The notes beneath the pieces are model-generated. The model was given only the letters and a program-made list of their open reading frames with translations, did no database searches and was not told where the DNA came from. A stretch of 49,845 nucleotides of DNA from CAZNNH01 sp964574335 (GTDB lineage Bacteria; Acidobacteriota; Vicinamibacteria; Fen-336): contig CAZNNH010000031.1 of NCBI GenBank assembly GCA_964574335.1, positions 1 through 49,845 on the forward strand. The letters are read 5' to 3'. A program made the position numbers and the translations under genes. Of this stretch, positions 26,280-34,777 are shown piece after piece. Each line of letters opens with the position of its first letter. The stretch's first letter is position 1.

Positions 26280-29093
26280 ATGACACGCTCGAATGAAGGC
26301 CTCGTTTCGGGCGACGGAAGCCGCACCGATCACCGGAGGCCCCACTTGCCGAAGAGGAAGGCCAACCTCCTGCCGATGCTGGTCGCCGCCCTTCTCGGGA
26401 CCGCCGTGGCCTCCGCCGAGGCGCCGGCGTCGGGCCCGTGGACCATCGACGACATCCTGCTGGCCGAGTCCGCCTCGGACTTCGCGGTCTCGCCCGACGG
26501 GCGGGCGGCGGTCTGGGTGAAGAGCCGGATGGACAAGGAGAAGGGCGGGGAGGTCTCGAACCTGGTGCTGAGCTCCCTGACCGGCGAGGCCGCCGAGGTC
26601 GAGCTGACCCGCGGCCAGGACCGCTCGTACGCCCCCAAGTGGTCGCCGGACGGCCGAACCATCGCTTTCCTCAGCACCCGGCCACGCCCGGACGCAGAGG
26701 ACGACGGCGAGGAAGAGGAGGAAGACGCCGAGTCGGAGCTGTGGCTGATCCGGGCCCAGGGTGGCGAGGCCTGGCCGCTGACCGACCTCGAGCGGAAGAT
26801 CGTGGGCTTCGGGTGGAAGGACGACGGCACCATCGTGCTGGCCGCGGCCGAGGTGGAGGGCTACCGGGACCAGCGCGCGGAGGCGGAGGAAGACACCTCC
26901 CAGGCGGTCGAGGACCCGCGCCACTCGCCTCCGGTGCGTCTCTTCCTGGTCGGAGTCGAGGACGGCGACGTCACCCGGCTCACCGAGGGCGACGACTGGA
27001 TCGAGTGGATGGAGGTCTCGCCCGACGGGCGGTGGGTGGTGGCGTCCCACCAGCAGTCGTTGAGCTTCGAATACGACCACCGTGTCCCCCCGGTTGTGAG
27101 GCTTCACGACCTGAAGCAGGGCACCGCCCGCCCGCTCTTCCAGGGAGAACGGGTCCGGGCGATGTCGGCTGCCTGGACCCCTGACTCCCGGGGCTTCTAC
27201 CTGGTGCACGAGCACTCCTCGGACCCCCGCTTCTTCACCGCCACGGAGGAGCTCCTCAGGTGGGTGGACGCCGAGTCGGGGCAGGCGAGCGAGGTGGACC
27301 TCCAGTGGCCGCGCGCTCTGGCCTACGGGACCCGCGTGCTGCCCACCACCGACGGCTTCCTGGCCCTGCTCGCCGAAGGCGTCCACTATCGGCCCGCCCG
27401 CTACACGCGCACGGAGGCCGGCTTCATCCGCCGCGACCTGGTCGGCGAGCACGTCTCGAACACCTTCGACTGGGTCCTGGGCCGGGACGGGGCCACCCTC
27501 CTCTACGAGCACTCGACGGCGATGAGGCCGTCGCAGTGGTACCGGGCCCGTCTAGACGGCGTCTCCATCGGGGCCGGGGCGGCCCTCACCAAGCTGAACC
27601 CGACGTTCGAGAGAAAGCCGGTGCACCGCGCCGAGGTGGTGCGCTTCAAGGGGGCGAGGGACGAGGAGGTCGAGGGGATCCTCTACTACCCCCTCGACTA
27701 CCAGGCGGGGAAGAGGTACCCGCTCTTTCTCGCCATCCATGGCGGGCCGATGGGCCAGCCCGACCGCGACATCTGGATGCAGGGCTGGGACTACCCGAAG
27801 CTGCTGCTGGCCCAGCGCGGCGCCCTGCTGCTCGAGGTGAACTACCACGGCAGCTCGGACTACGGGCTGGCTTGGGTGGAGTCGATCTGCTGCGGCAACT
27901 ACTACGACCTCGAGCGGGTGGACCTCGAGCGGGGCGTCGACTACGTGATCCAGCGTGGCCTCGCCGACCCCGAGCGGCTCGGCAGCATCGGCTGGTCGAA
28001 CGGGGCGATCCTCACCACCGAGCTGACCACCCGGACCCGTCGCTTCAAGGTGGCCTCCGCCGGCGCCGGCGACGTGGAGTGGATCAGCGACTGGGCCAAC
28101 GTGGACTTCGGCGCCTCGTTCGACGAGTACTACTTCGGCGCCGCTCCCTACCAGGACCCCGAGCGCTACGTCCGCAAGTCCCCCTACTTCCGCCTGAAGG
28201 ACGTGACCACGCCGACCATCCTCTACACCGGGACCGAGGACCGGGCGGTGCCGCCCAGCCAGAGCTGGTCCCACTTCCGGGTGCTGCAGCAGGCCACCAA
28301 GACGCCGGTCCGCCTGATCCTCTTTCCGGGCGAGCCGCACGGCCTGAAGGAGTACCAGCACCAGAGGCGTAAGGTCGAGGAGGACCTGGCCTGGCTCGAT
28401 CTTCATCTGTTCGGCATCGCCCCGTCCGATCCCGCGCTCAAGGAAGGCTCGCCGCTGGCCGCCGCGGTGGCCCGCCAGGGCTTCGCTCGCGAAGCCGGCC
28501 GCTACGGCCGCCGAGTGAAGGGGCGGCTGGTGCCCGAGGCCGTCGTCCACAAGGGGTTGCGGGTGGGGCGCTTCGAGGTCACCCGAGCCCAGTACGCGGC
28601 CTTCGATCCGAAGTCACCCGTCCCGCCCGGCACCGAGAACCAGCCCGCCTCGGGCATCAGCTTCGAGCGGGCCCAGGCCTACGTCGCCTGGCTGGCCGCC
28701 CTGACCGGCGAGCCGTGGCGCCTTCCCCGCGAGGCCGAGGTCGACGATCTCTACCAGGAGGCCCAAGCGGACGAGAACACGCTCGACCGCTGGGCCGGCT
28801 ACTCGCCGAGCCCGGAGGACGCGGCGCGGCTGCGGGAGGTGGCGGCCGGTCTCGGCGGCAAGGCGCCGCTTCTCGAGGAGGTGGGTCGGCACGTCGGCCG
28901 CGGCGAGGGCAAGGACATCTACGACCTCGGCGGCAACGTGGCAGAGTGGGTGGTGGCGGCGGACGGCCAGGGGAGGCTGCTCGGCGGCAGCGCCGACCAG
29001 CCGGCAGGCGCCACCGGACCGTCGGCCCGCGCCGGGGAGGCATACCGCGGCTTCCGGGTGGTGGTGACCGCGGAGGGCTCATCGACCCGGTGA
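26280..29093 (+). CDS. S9-family serine peptidase fused to a SUMF1/formylglycine-enzyme-like C-terminal domain
   Basis: A 937-residue exported protein. A long basic N-terminal region and hydrophobic stretch (about 30-46) suggest a signal peptide. WD40/PD40-like propeller repeats (about 60-480; YAPKWSPDGRTIAFLSTR and similar) include a very acidic insert near 140. The prolyl-oligopeptidase catalytic domain (about 510-740) carries Ser573 in GWSNG, Asp in GTEDRAVPP and His in GEPHG. An unusual C-terminal domain (about 760-937) has GRFEVTRAQYAAF, GISFERAQAYVAWLAALTGEPWRLPREAEVD, DLGGNVAEW and YRGFRVV, the hallmarks of the SUMF1/FGE or C-type-lectin-like fold, without the full copper-binding cysteine pair. 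AGGAG precedes the ATG by 5-6 nt. Its end overlaps aat by 15 bp. Confidence 0.87.
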   Translation: MTRSNEGLVSGDGSRTDHRRPHLPKRKANLLPMLVAALLGTAVASAEAPASGPWTIDDILLAESASDFAVSPDGRAAVWVKSRMDKEKGGEVSNLVLSSLTGEAAEVELTRGQDRSYAPKWSPDGRTIAFLSTRPRPDAEDDGEEEEEDAESELWLIRAQGGEAWPLTDLERKIVGFGWKDDGTIVLAAAEVEGYRDQRAEAEEDTSQAVEDPRHSPPVRLFLVGVEDGDVTRLTEGDDWIEWMEVSPDGRWVVASHQQSLSFEYDHRVPPVVRLHDLKQGTARPLFQGERVRAMSAAWTPDSRGFYLVHEHSSDPRFFTATEELLRWVDAESGQASEVDLQWPRALAYGTRVLPTTDGFLALLAEGVHYRPARYTRTEAGFIRRDLVGEHVSNTFDWVLGRDGATLLYEHSTAMRPSQWYRARLDGVSIGAGAALTKLNPTFERKPVHRAEVVRFKGARDEEVEGILYYPLDYQAGKRYPLFLAIHGGPMGQPDRDIWMQGWDYPKLLLAQRGALLLEVNYHGSSDYGLAWVESICCGNYYDLERVDLERGVDYVIQRGLADPERLGSIGWSNGAILTTELTTRTRRFKVASAGAGDVEWISDWANVDFGASFDEYYFGAAPYQDPERYVRKSPYFRLKDVTTPTILYTGTEDRAVPPSQSWSHFRVLQQATKTPVRLILFPGEPHGLKEYQHQRRKVEEDLAWLDLHLFGIAPSDPALKEGSPLAAAVARQGFAREAGRYGRRVKGRLVPEAVVHKGLRVGRFEVTRAQYAAFDPKSPVPPGTENQPASGISFERAQAYVAWLAALTGEPWRLPREAEVDDLYQEAQADENTLDRWAGYSPSPEDAARLREVAAGLGGKAPLLEEVGRHVGRGEGKDIYDLGGNVAEWVVAADGQGRLLGGSADQPAGATGPSARAGEAYRGFRVVVTAEGSSTR

Positions 29094-29789
29094 AGATGGC
29101 ACCGGGTCGACGGTGATCTGCCATGGCCCTCGGCGGGTGGGACGGGCCAGGGCCGTCTCCAGGGTCGTGGCGAAGCGGCGGCGCGGCCACTCCAGGGCGC
29201 CGAAGTCGGCCAGGTAGTCCGTGTAGACCTGGCAGTCGATCAGGGTGAAGTCCCAGGCCTTGAGCTGGCCGACCAGGTGGACGAAGGCGATCTTCGAGGC
29301 GTCCGGTTGCCGAGCGAACATCGACTCCCCGAAGAAGACGGCGCCCAGCGACACGCCGTAGAGGCCGCCGGCCAGCTCCTCGCCGGACCAGGCCTCGACC
29401 GAGTGGGCCAGCCCCATCTGGTGGAGGGCGGTGTAGCTCCGCTTGATGTCGGCGGTGATCCAGGTCCCTCGCTGGCCGGGGCGGGGGGCCGAGGCGCAGC
29501 TCTCGATCACCGCCTCGAAGGCGGTGTCGCAGGTGACCTGGAAGGGGCGCTGGCGCAGCCTGCGACGCAGGCTCCGCGAGACGCGGAGCTGGTGAGGAAG
29601 CAGGACCATCCGCGGGTCCGGCGCGTGCCAGAGGATCGGTTGGCCTTCCTGGTACCAGGGGAAGATCCCCCGCGAGTAGGCGAGCAGCAGCCGCCTCGGA
29701 GACAGGTCGCCGCCCACGGCCAGGAGCCCATCCTCGGCGTGCTCGACCGGAGGGAAGACGAGGCGCTCGTCGAGGAGGTAGACGGGCAT
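29079..29789 (-). CDS. aat: leucyl/phenylalanyl-tRNA--protein transferase
   Basis: A 236-residue Aat of normal length. It adds Leu or Phe to N-terminal Arg/Lys of proteins, creating N-end-rule substrates for ClpS/ClpAP. Diagnostic text: LLAVGGDLSPRRLLLAYSRGIFPWY, ILWHAPDPRMVL, TWITADIKRSYTALHQMGLAHSVEAW, GVSLGAVFFGESMFARQPDASK and LIDCQVYTDYLADFGA. The ATG at 29789 opens directly on the conserved PVYLLDE. It is convergent with the S9 peptidase (15-bp overlap). On the same strand it is overlapped in another frame by the 3' run-on part of the RND-TolC reading frame. Confidence 0.95.
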   Translation of the reverse strand: MPVYLLDERLVFPPVEHAEDGLLAVGGDLSPRRLLLAYSRGIFPWYQEGQPILWHAPDPRMVLLPHQLRVSRSLRRRLRQRPFQVTCDTAFEAVIESCASAPRPGQRGTWITADIKRSYTALHQMGLAHSVEAWSGEELAGGLYGVSLGAVFFGESMFARQPDASKIAFVHLVGQLKAWDFTLIDCQVYTDYLADFGALEWPRRRFATTLETALARPTRRGPWQITVDPVPSSPGR

Positions 29790-32700
29790 CGTCTCTCGAT
29801 TCTAGCCTCGTGTCGACGCAAGGCGCCGCTCTTTGGGTGACGGACGGGATTGTCATAGACTGCCGGGTGCGCGGGATCCGAGGCGCCGCTTCGAAGGTCG
29901 CCCTCGAGCCCGCTGTGATCCGAGAGGAACTGGAACTCATGAAGCTCACCGAACTCACGCTCCGAAAGGCCCTCGACCTGGCTGCCGACACCGAGGCGGC
30001 GGCGGCCCAGCGCTACCAGGAGCTGGCACGGCAGTTCGCCGACAACCCGGCCGTGGCCGAGGTCTTCACCCAGCTCGCCAGCGACGAGGCCACCCACGAG
30101 GCGCACTTCCGGGGCGTGGCCAGCCGGGTCCCCGAGGGGGAGCCCTCGCCCCGCGACGACGACTCGATGGACCTGGTGCGGGCTTCGGTGGCCTCCGAGT
30201 TCTTCAAGCCGGGAGGCTTCGCCGCGGCGGAGGTCGAGACGCCGGCCGATGCCCTGCTGAAGGCCCTGGGCCTCGAGCGGGCGACCCTGTTCTTCTACAT
30301 CTCCCTGCAGGACGTCCTGGGGGAGAGCCCGGAGCTCGGCCACCTGATCCAGGCCGAGAAGCGCCACGTGACCAGCCTGATGAAGGTGCTGCTCAGCGAC
30401 GCCAAGTTCCGCAGCCTCGACGACATCTGGTAGCCGGGGGGCCCGAAAGTCAAAAGTCCAGACCTGACCCCCTGCCGGTAGGTCGGCGCCGCCGGAGAGC
30501 CAGAGGCGGATCCAGGCGCGCGCCACGTCCAGGCGGGCGATCTCGAGCCGCGTGCGCTGCTCGCGCAGGGCGGCCTCGGCCTCGAGCAGGTCGTTGGTGG
30601 TGGCGCGTCCCGCCAGGTGACGCTCGCGCTCGACGCGGAGCGTCTCGCTGGCCTGCTCCACGGCCCGCTCCCCGACGCTGACCGCCGCCCGCGCCGTCTC
30701 GATCGCCGCAAGCGCGCCCCGGACCTCCAGCTCGACGCCTCGCCTCGCCTCCTGGAGCTCGGCCAGGGTGGCGTTCCGCTGCGCCTCGAGGGCGGCGCTG
30801 CGGGCGCTGCGGGTGGCGGCGACGAAGGGGGCCCAAGCGACCTTGACGCCGCCCTCCACCCAGTTGGTGACCGAGTAGGGCGAGCCGTCGGTCCAGGTCC
30901 ACGTCACGTACCCCTCGGCGCGCGGGAGCCGCTCGGCGCGCACCGCGTCCCGCCGCTTGGCCAGCGCCTGGCTCGCCGAGTCAAAGGCGGCCAGGTCGGT
31001 TCGTGTCCCGAGCGCCCGCTCGAGCGCCGGGGCGAAAGGCGGCGCCGCCAGGCCGGACCAGTCCGGTACGGCGTGGGCCCGGACCTCGCCGTCACGGCCC
31101 ACCGCGTGGGCCAGGGCCGTGGCGGCCACGGTGCGCGCCTCGCGTAGGGTCAGCTCCTCGAGCTCGGCCTGCTCGAGGGCGAGCCTGACCTTGAGGACGT
31201 CGGCTTCCAGGGCGCGGCTGGCGCTCGCCATCGCCTCGACCTCGGACAGCCGTGCCCGAAGGCTTCTGACGTAGGCCCGGGTCACCTCCTGCTGGGCGGC
31301 GATCCGCAGCACCTCGGTGTGGGCCAGGCCGGCCTGCGCCGCGAGCTGCTCGCGGGCGCGCTCGGAGCCGAGGCGGGCCGACTCCGCCTCGGCCCGCGCC
31401 GCCGGGCTGGCGAAGAGCATGTGGCTTGCGTCGAAGAGCGGCTGGGTGATCTGCAGGCCGGCTCGGTTGACCCGGCTGGAGCCGAACGGGAACTCGCCGA
31501 TCGGCGTGATCAGGGCCAGCTCGCGGTTGCGGTCGGTGGCCTCGAACGAGGCGCCCACCACCGGCAGGAAGGCGCTGCGCCGCTCGGCAGTGGCTGCGTC
31601 CTGGGCGGCGCGCGCGGCCTCGCCGGCCGCCACCGCGGCGGGTCGCTCGCGGCCCTGCCGCATGGAGTCGTAGAGGTCGAGCTCGAGCGGCTCGGCCCCG
31701 GCCCAGGTCCCGACCAGCAGCGCTGCCGCCACCAACGTCGCCACCTGCGCCGAGGGGTGGGGCGTGGGTGCCGCCCAGGACCGGGCGAACAGGAGCCGGT
31801 AGAGGGCCGGCACCACCAGCAGCGTCAGCAGCGAGGAGGCGGTCAGCCCCGAGATGATTGCCCAGGCCAGGGGCGGCCAGAGCGTCGACTGCGAGAAGGC
31901 CAGCGGGATCAGGCCGGCCACGGTGGTGGCGGTGGTCAAGAAGATGGGCCGGATCCTTCGCGCCACGGCGTCCTTCAGGGCCTCGTCGATGGTGGCGCCC
32001 TCCCCCCGGCGGGTCTCCACCACCTCGAGCAGGACGATGGCGTTGTTGACCACGATGCCGACCAGGGCGAAGACGCCCAGAAGCGACATGAAGCCGAACG
32101 GCTGGTCGCCGATCAGCAGGCCCGGCACCACGCCGGTGGCGGCCAGCGGCACGGTGACCAGGATGATGAAGAGGCGGCGGAACGAGTTGAACTCGGCCAG
32201 CAGCACGCCGAAGAGCAGCAGCAGGCCGATCGGCAGCGTCACCAGCATGGCGGCGTTGGCCTCCTCGGACCCCTCGGCGTCGCCCCCGAAGCCGATCTCG
32301 ACGTCGGCCGGCAGCACGAGCGCCCGAAGGCGTGGCCGCAGGGCCGACATCACGTCGCTGAAGGCGGCGCCCGGCTGGAGCTGGGCCAGCACCCGGACCA
32401 CCCGGCGGGTGTTGTGGTGGTCGATCGCCGCCGGGCGCCAGTCGGTCTCCAGGCGAGCGAGCTGGCCGAGGGGGATGGCTCGGCCGTCCGGAGCGGCCAC
32501 GTCCACCGACTGCAGGTCCTCGGCCGGCGTGCGCTCGCCGGCGGACGAACGGACCACCACCGGGATCGGGTCGTCGCCGGTGCGCAGCTCGCCGACCGGC
32601 AGGCCCCGGGTCCGCCCGTAGAGGGCCAGCGCCACGTCGGCGCGGGAGAGGCCGAACCGGGCCGCGGCGGCGTCGTCCACCAGGAACCGCACCACCGGCG

Positions 32701-34777
32701 CGCCGGGGCCGACATCGTGCCGGACGTCCACGGTGCCCGGGACCGCCGTCACCACCTCGGCCACCCGCCGCGCCGTGGCCGTCAGCTGCTGCAGGTCACG
32801 GCCGTAGAGACGCAGCTCCACCGGGGCCCGCACCGGCGGTCCCTGCTCGAGCTTGCGCGCCACCACCTCGGCCTCGGTCAGATGGTCGCGGGCGAAGCCG
32901 CGCAGCCACCAGAGCACGCCGTCCACCTGGTCGCCCTGGTGGGTGTCGACGACGAGCTGCGCGTAGTGGGGGCTGAACGGGACCGGCAGGATGTTGTAGT
33001 AGAACTTGGGCGCGCTCCGGCCGATGAAGCTGGCCACCGCCGCCACCTCCGGGCGACCCAGGAGCGCCCGCTCCAGCTCCCGCGAGGCGGCGTCGGTGGT
33101 GTCGAGGTGCGTCCCCTCGGGAAGCTTCAGGTCGATCACCATCTGGTTGCGGTCCGAGGACGGGAAGAACTGCTGCGGCACGCTGCGTGCCGCCAGCAGC
33201 GAGGCGAGCACCAGCAGCCCGGCGATCGCCAGCACCCGGCCCGGACGCTGGATCGCCAGGCGCGCGAATAGTCTGCCGGCCGGCTCGGAGAGGGACCGCC
33301 CCTGCACGGCCCGTGGCCGCAGGACCATCTCGGAGAGGATCGGCGTCACCAGCACCGCGTAGAGGTAGCTGACCGAGAGCGTCAGCATGATCACCACCGG
33401 GATGGCTCGGGTGAAGACCGCGGTCGGTCCCTCGGCGATCAGCATCGGCACGAAGGCGGCGATGGTGGTGCCGGTGGCGCCGGCCAGGGGGACCGCCAGG
33501 TCGCGCACCGCCTGAAGCGCGGCCGCCTTCGCCCCTCGGCCGCGGTCCAGCTCCCACTGCACCGCCTCCGCGATCACGATGGCGTTGTCGACCAGCATCC
33601 CGAGCGCCAGCACCAGGGCGGCGATCGAGATCTGGTGGAGCACGCCGCCGCCCCAGGCGTAGACGGCCAGCGAGCTCATCGCCACCAGCGGCACGATCGC
33701 CACCACCACCAGACCCAGCCGCGCGCCCATGGCCAGGAAGAGCACGCCGGCCACCACCAGGATCGACAGCAGCAGCGAGCGACCGAGCTGGGAGATCCGG
33801 GTCTTCACCCGCATCGGTTGGAACATCACCTCCCGGACCTGCAGCGGCCGGAGCTGTTCGGCCACGCGAGCGACACGCTCCCGCACCTCGCCCCCGAAGT
33901 CGACCAGGTTCACCGCTCGCCGCGGCACGATCGCCAGGCCCACCGCCATCTCGCCGTCGACCCGCATCCGCGAGGCGACCGGCTCCTGCGGGCCGAGGTG
34001 GACCCGGGCCAGCTCGCGGAGCGGCACCGCGCTCCCCGACCGCACCGTCACCGGGGTGGCGGCGATCTCGTCCACCGAGGCGAGCTCCGAGAGGGGACGG
34101 AGGCGGACCGTCTTGCCGCCCAGACGCAGCGAGCCGCCCGGGATGACCCGGTTGCGCGCCGAGAGCTGAGAGGCGAGCTGTGCGGCGCTCTGGCCGAGGC
34201 GACGCGCGGCGGCATCGTCCAGCTCGATGGTGGCCTGCTCGCCCGGGCTCGCCACCAGCGAGACGCGGGCGACGTGGGGGAGCACCAGCAGCTCGTCGCG
34301 GAGGCGCCGGGCGGCGGCCAGCAGCTCGAGAGGGTCGGGCGCTCCGGTCACCGCCAGCACCACCGAGTCCTGGTCCTGCTGGTCCTCGTCGAGGCGGGCC
34401 TCGCCGACGCCGTCCGGGAAGTCCTGGCGGGCCTCGTCCAGGGCCTCGCGCACGTCGTCCCACGCCTCGCGGTAGTCGGTGACGTCGCCGCGCAGCTCGA
34501 TCAGGATCACCGCCACCTCGTCGTAGGCGGTAGCCGTGATCTCCTTGATCTGAGAGACCTGGGCCAGCGAGTCCTCGATCGGCGAGAGCACCAGCCGCTC
34601 GACGGTCTCGGCGTCCGCGCCCGGGTAGGGGGCCACCACCTGTCCCCAGAAGTCGGGGAGCCGCGGGTCCTCTTGCCGCACCATGGTCAGCCAGGCGACG
34701 GCGCCGCTCACAGACAGCAGCAGCGCGCCGGTCAGCACCAGCCGGCGGCTTCCCAGCACGCGCTCGAGCACCGTCAC
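29507..34777 (-). CDS. RND efflux permease fused in frame to a TolC-like outer membrane channel, with a run-on 3' end
   Basis: The frame from GTG 34777 has no stop until 29507 (1756 codons). Residues 1 to about 1010 are an RND permease: the usual N-terminal helix, a periplasmic part, TM4 with ALVLALGMLVDNAIVIAEA (one of the two AcrB-type aspartates is Asn), a second half with GIVVNNAIVLLEVVE, and TM12 ending VVPALYRLLFARS. A signal-like helix follows (VATLVAAALLVGTWAGA). About 1040-1435 are TolC-like, with the long coiled-coil text typical of channel proteins and GRATTNDLLEAEAALREQR. After about 1437 (near 30470) the frame continues through a REP-like element, antisense to the ferritin-like gene and through aat in another frame; that tail is not protein-like. 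The functional part is about 30470-34777. Overlap of 4 bp with the fusion-protein gene shows coupling. Confidence 0.75.
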   Translation of the reverse strand: MTVLERVLGSRRLVLTGALLLSVSGAVAWLTMVRQEDPRLPDFWGQVVAPYPGADAETVERLVLSPIEDSLAQVSQIKEITATAYDEVAVILIELRGDVTDYREAWDDVREALDEARQDFPDGVGEARLDEDQQDQDSVVLAVTGAPDPLELLAAARRLRDELLVLPHVARVSLVASPGEQATIELDDAAARRLGQSAAQLASQLSARNRVIPGGSLRLGGKTVRLRPLSELASVDEIAATPVTVRSGSAVPLRELARVHLGPQEPVASRMRVDGEMAVGLAIVPRRAVNLVDFGGEVRERVARVAEQLRPLQVREVMFQPMRVKTRISQLGRSLLLSILVVAGVLFLAMGARLGLVVVAIVPLVAMSSLAVYAWGGGVLHQISIAALVLALGMLVDNAIVIAEAVQWELDRGRGAKAAALQAVRDLAVPLAGATGTTIAAFVPMLIAEGPTAVFTRAIPVVIMLTLSVSYLYAVLVTPILSEMVLRPRAVQGRSLSEPAGRLFARLAIQRPGRVLAIAGLLVLASLLAARSVPQQFFPSSDRNQMVIDLKLPEGTHLDTTDAASRELERALLGRPEVAAVASFIGRSAPKFYYNILPVPFSPHYAQLVVDTHQGDQVDGVLWWLRGFARDHLTEAEVVARKLEQGPPVRAPVELRLYGRDLQQLTATARRVAEVVTAVPGTVDVRHDVGPGAPVVRFLVDDAAAARFGLSRADVALALYGRTRGLPVGELRTGDDPIPVVVRSSAGERTPAEDLQSVDVAAPDGRAIPLGQLARLETDWRPAAIDHHNTRRVVRVLAQLQPGAAFSDVMSALRPRLRALVLPADVEIGFGGDAEGSEEANAAMLVTLPIGLLLLFGVLLAEFNSFRRLFIILVTVPLAATGVVPGLLIGDQPFGFMSLLGVFALVGIVVNNAIVLLEVVETRRGEGATIDEALKDAVARRIRPIFLTTATTVAGLIPLAFSQSTLWPPLAWAIISGLTASSLLTLLVVPALYRLLFARSWAAPTPHPSAQVATLVAAALLVGTWAGAEPLELDLYDSMRQGRERPAAVAAGEAARAAQDAATAERRSAFLPVVGASFEATDRNRELALITPIGEFPFGSSRVNRAGLQITQPLFDASHMLFASPAARAEAESARLGSERAREQLAAQAGLAHTEVLRIAAQQEVTRAYVRSLRARLSEVEAMASASRALEADVLKVRLALEQAELEELTLREARTVAATALAHAVGRDGEVRAHAVPDWSGLAAPPFAPALERALGTRTDLAAFDSASQALAKRRDAVRAERLPRAEGYVTWTWTDGSPYSVTNWVEGGVKVAWAPFVAATRSARSAALEAQRNATLAELQEARRGVELEVRGALAAIETARAAVSVGERAVEQASETLRVERERHLAGRATTNDLLEAEAALREQRTRLEIARLDVARAWIRLWLSGGADLPAGGQVWTFDFRAPRLPDVVEAAELGVAEQHLHQAGHVALLGLDQVAELRALPQDVLQGDVEEQGRPLEAQGLQQGIGRRLDLRRGEASRLEELGGHRSPHQVHRVVVAGRGLPLGDPAGHAPEVRLVGGLVAGELGEDLGHGRVVGELPCQLLVALGRRRLGVGSQVEGLSEREFGELHEFQFLSDHSGLEGDLRSGASDPAHPAVYDNPVRHPKSGALRRHEARIERRCPSTSSTSASSSLRSSTPRMGSWPWAATCLRGGCCSPTRGGSSPGTRKANRSSGTRRTRGWSCFLTSSASRGACVAGCASAPSRSPATPPSRR
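29833..29861 (+). promoter_or_regulatory. candidate promoter of the ferritin-like gene
   Basis: TTGGGT at 29833-29838 and TAGACT at 29856-29861 with 17 bases between, about 77 nt before the ATG. The 10-mer AGGCGCCGCT with its palindromic core occurs on either side (29821-29830 and 29881-29890), 60 bp apart, and could be a pair of operator sites. Confidence 0.45.
29939..30433 (+). CDS. ferritin-like / rubrerythrin-type diiron protein
   Basis: A 164-residue four-helix-bundle protein. The di-iron ligands can be placed in AAAAQRYQELARQF (helix 1), DEATHEAHF (helix 2, E-x-x-H), LERATLFFYISLQ (helix 3) and QAEKRHVTSLMK (helix 4, E-x-x-H). This is the rubrerythrin/ferritin-like oxidative-defence fold without the C-terminal rubredoxin iron domain. 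It probably handles peroxide or stores iron. ATG at 29939 opens directly on helix 1, with GAGAGGAAC upstream; the frame is open 43 codons further but through promoter-like DNA. It lies wholly opposite the run-on tail of the RND-TolC frame. Confidence 0.87.
   Translation: MKLTELTLRKALDLAADTEAAAAQRYQELARQFADNPAVAEVFTQLASDEATHEAHFRGVASRVPEGEPSPRDDDSMDLVRASVASEFFKPGGFAAAEVETPADALLKALGLERATLFFYISLQDVLGESPELGHLIQAEKRHVTSLMKVLLSDAKFRSLDDIW
30446..30472. repeat. REP-like element at the broken 3' end of the TolC part
   Basis: On the minus strand the stretch reads GGGGTCAGGTCTGGACTTTT followed by GACTTT. This wording resembles short repeated sequences often found near REP-associated tyrosine transposases; the resemblance is recalled and was not searched. 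It lies exactly where the TolC-like reading frame should stop, and no other copy was seen in the window. Confidence 0.5.

Noticed and set aside
28567..29093. Active formylglycine-generating enzyme within the S9 peptidase
   Set aside because: The SUMF1-like framework is present, but no convincing copper-binding cysteine pair is seen, so only a fold-level call is justified.
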